Shown one piece after another: positions 62,508 to 64,000 of a DNA stretch of 64,000 nucleotides. The position numbers and the translations under genes are program-made. Origin of the DNA: Paraglomus occultum (Eukaryota; Glomeromycota; Glomeromycetes; Paraglomerales; Paraglomeraceae); NCBI GenBank assembly GCA_910592205.1, contig CAJVPJ010000031.1, forward strand, positions 1-64,000. Direction: 5' to 3'. Positions within the stretch are counted from its first letter, which is position 1. The number at the start of each line of letters is the position of its first letter. The notes below the pieces were generated by a model. The model was not told the DNA's origin, did no database searches, and saw only the letters and a program-made list of their open reading frames with translations.

Positions 62508-63440
62508 TTACTCTTTCGTGAACTCTGGTTCAAAGTCATCAATATTTTCAGCCTTGGAAGCTTCATCTTCTGCTTCGTCCATGTCATCACTTTTCTCTTC
62601 TTTAACCTCCGTCGCCGTCACCACATTTTCCTTCGCCTCAGCAGTCTCTGTTTCTTTCCCCTCAGCGGCCTCTGTTTCTTTCGTCTTCTCTTCATCATCC
62701 TTGTCATTCTCATCCTTCTTTGAATCATCACCATCTTTAATCGTCGTTTCCTCTTCCTTTTTCGTATCCTTATTGTATCGCGATTTGAGTAGCTTCTCGT
62801 ACTGTTGAGCGAGCGTCATGACGCGTGGGGGCATGTCCGTGGCTTTTTCATCAAGTATGAACGCTGCGACGAGATTCTGGGTTGCCTCGAATATTTGCTG
62901 GTGATATTGCAACAATACTTTAACATCGTCACTTTCAGGAATCTGATTGGCAAGCTCGTAACCCTTCTTAAAGAGTGATTTTGCTTGGAAGTACTAAATT
63001 GAGATTGATTATTTTTTAATGGTGGTAAAGCCGTGGATATGAGCGTGAACTAGAATAGAGTATGGCTCGATCCGACATTTTTTCATTTCTTTATCGACTC
63101 AAGTAAATAGCCTTACCCTTTTAACTCCTGGGTCAGAAGTTTTGTCAATGGTACCTCGTTCTTCAAGCAAATCATAGTCAATAGACCTTTTCACTCTCTC
63201 AGCTTGACCCGTAAGTTTGTCATGAGAATGGTCGTGAGAATGGTCGTGAGAGTGGTCGTGAGAGTGGTCATGAGAGTGGTCATGAGAGTGGTCATGAGAA
63301 TGGTCATGAGAATGGTCATGAGAATGGTCGTGAGTATGGTCATGAGAGTGACCCTCGTGCTCTATTTCGTGAGTATGTTGGTGACTCTCGCCGTTGGCAT
63401 CGTTGGAAATGTCAACCGTAGCTTCAGCAACTTGCGCCAT
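62508..63440 (-). CDS. acidic protein with His-Asp tetrapeptide repeats, function unknown
   Basis: Two exons: 63117-63440 and 62508-62993 (GTAAGG...TTTAG, phase 0), giving 269 residues. Residues about 28-74 form a repeat of (HDHS)n with around 9-10 copies, from a 12-bp DNA repeat at about 63220-63350. This could bind metal ions (Zn, Ni, Cu) in the way His-rich loops of transporters and HypB-type proteins do, but there are no membrane segments. A conserved-looking part follows: YDLLEERGTIDKTSDPGVKR | YFQAKSLFKKGYELANQIPE and further helices ending YEKLLKSRYNK. The tail is extremely acidic and Lys/Glu-rich. No family is recognised; it may belong with TPR-like proteins. The repeat copy number may vary between strains. 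It lies upstream of and on the same strand as the TPR-MYND gene. Confidence 0.65.
63220..63350 (-). repeat. 12-bp tandem repeat encoding His-Asp-His-Ser
   Basis: Repeating GAGAATGGTCGT/GAGAGTGGTCAT units on the plus strand, about 10 copies with small variations at synonymous positions. It lies within the coding region of the His-Asp-repeat protein. Confidence 0.9.
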
Positions 63441-64000
63441 CTTGTCTTGTTACGCTATATCGAGCTAATACTTTAAACAAGAAGGAAAGCGATTAGTATC
63501 GTTTCAATCTGCTTGCTCCGATTGATGTGTTTGTATATGCGTTTTTTCCTCCTGCTAAAAATGATCGTCACACATTGTCACTGCGTCAATCTTCCAGAGT
63601 ATTGGGCTCGGTTGAATCGATCTATGCATAACGTGTAGATTGGATGTTTTTCCCGCGTTAGTCACATACTGAATAATAATAATGCCAAGTAGTCATCAAG
63701 GGGAAAACGTTGGTTGATTTCACGTAATAATAAACCTTTTTCATGATGAATGTGTTTCGAATTAATTAATAGACTCTTCCGGTAATTTTGTAAAATGTCG
63801 ATCCAGTGTAACGGAGAGTCTTGACGAGTTTACATTGAAGATCAAATATTCGAATTTCTCAACTAATACAGGCAGTATGATTTAAATTAATAAACACGTT
63901 TTTTTTAAAATTCTGACGAGGCGACGTCATTAATGGAAGAGATCAAGTCACTGCATGTGATAAGCTTGAAGGTAAAAAACAATTAAGGCGGGAAACTTAC
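63441..64000. other. intergenic stretch at right edge
   Basis: Presumed promoter of the His/Asp-repeat gene. AT-rich, no gene seen before the window ends. Confidence 0.5.

Noticed and set aside
63204-63476. plus-strand open frame rich in Met/Val/Arg
   Set aside because: It is the reverse reading of the His-Asp repeat in the minus-strand gene.

Overview
The window is nuclear DNA of a filamentous fungus, most likely an arbuscular mycorrhizal fungus (Glomeromycotina, Rhizophagus-like). It is AT-rich. Its genes carry many short GT-AG introns. It contains BTB-TLDc genes in several copies, a Crinkler-type relic, Tc1/mariner and pogo-like elements, and about 2.2 kb that reads as DNA from a Mollicutes-type bacterium using TGA for tryptophan. 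No single feature proves the species; the combination points there. Splice structures were rebuilt by hand from reading frame, GT/AG sites and family conservation.

Layout. 1-1.8 kb: 3' part of an eight-exon gene, tentatively a Pol I initiation factor (TAF1A/RRN11-like). 2.8-4.9 kb: complete 13-exon HOG1/Sty1 MAP kinase. 7.0-7.2 kb: possible small gene. 7.7-8.35 kb: MITE with TA target sites. 9.1-10.6 kb: seven-exon EI24-like ER membrane protein (minus). 12.3-13.9 kb: decayed gene of an unrecognised family. 15.7-17.3 kb: acidic Mrc1/Claspin-like protein. 20.3-24.8 kb: two convergent BTB-TLDc genes. 25.4-26.8 kb: secreted protein. 27-42 kb: gene-poor accessory stretch with a pogo-like relic, an inactivated Tc1 element with good inverted repeats, a 104-bp tandem duplication, a broken Crinkler-type NTPase, the bacterial-code insert with a broken MazF/PemK-like gene, and another MITE candidate. 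42.6-46.3 kb: KDM4-type histone demethylase followed by a small basic Alb1-like ribosome-biogenesis candidate. 48.2-49.7 kb: J-domain protein. 50.4-52.0 kb: third BTB-TLDc gene. 53.3-53.8 kb: tiny HVA1-type TUDOR protein with a 7-nt microexon. 57.5-59.0 kb: Paf1 of the Pol II PAF complex. 60.6-61.3 kb: mitochondrial ribosomal protein uL6m. 61.6-63.4 kb: TPR-MYND protein and a His/Asp-repeat acidic protein.

The conserved genes are housekeeping or signalling genes: osmostress kinase, Pol I and Pol II transcription, replication checkpoint, chromatin, ribosome biogenesis, mitochondrial translation. They do not form an operon-like unit. The most unusual part is 36.8-40.2 kb, where a decayed effector-type NTPase lies against decayed bacterial genes readable only with genetic code 4. 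It looks like endosymbiont-to-nucleus transfer, and the 5' gene of the insert resembles a toxin-antitoxin ribonuclease.
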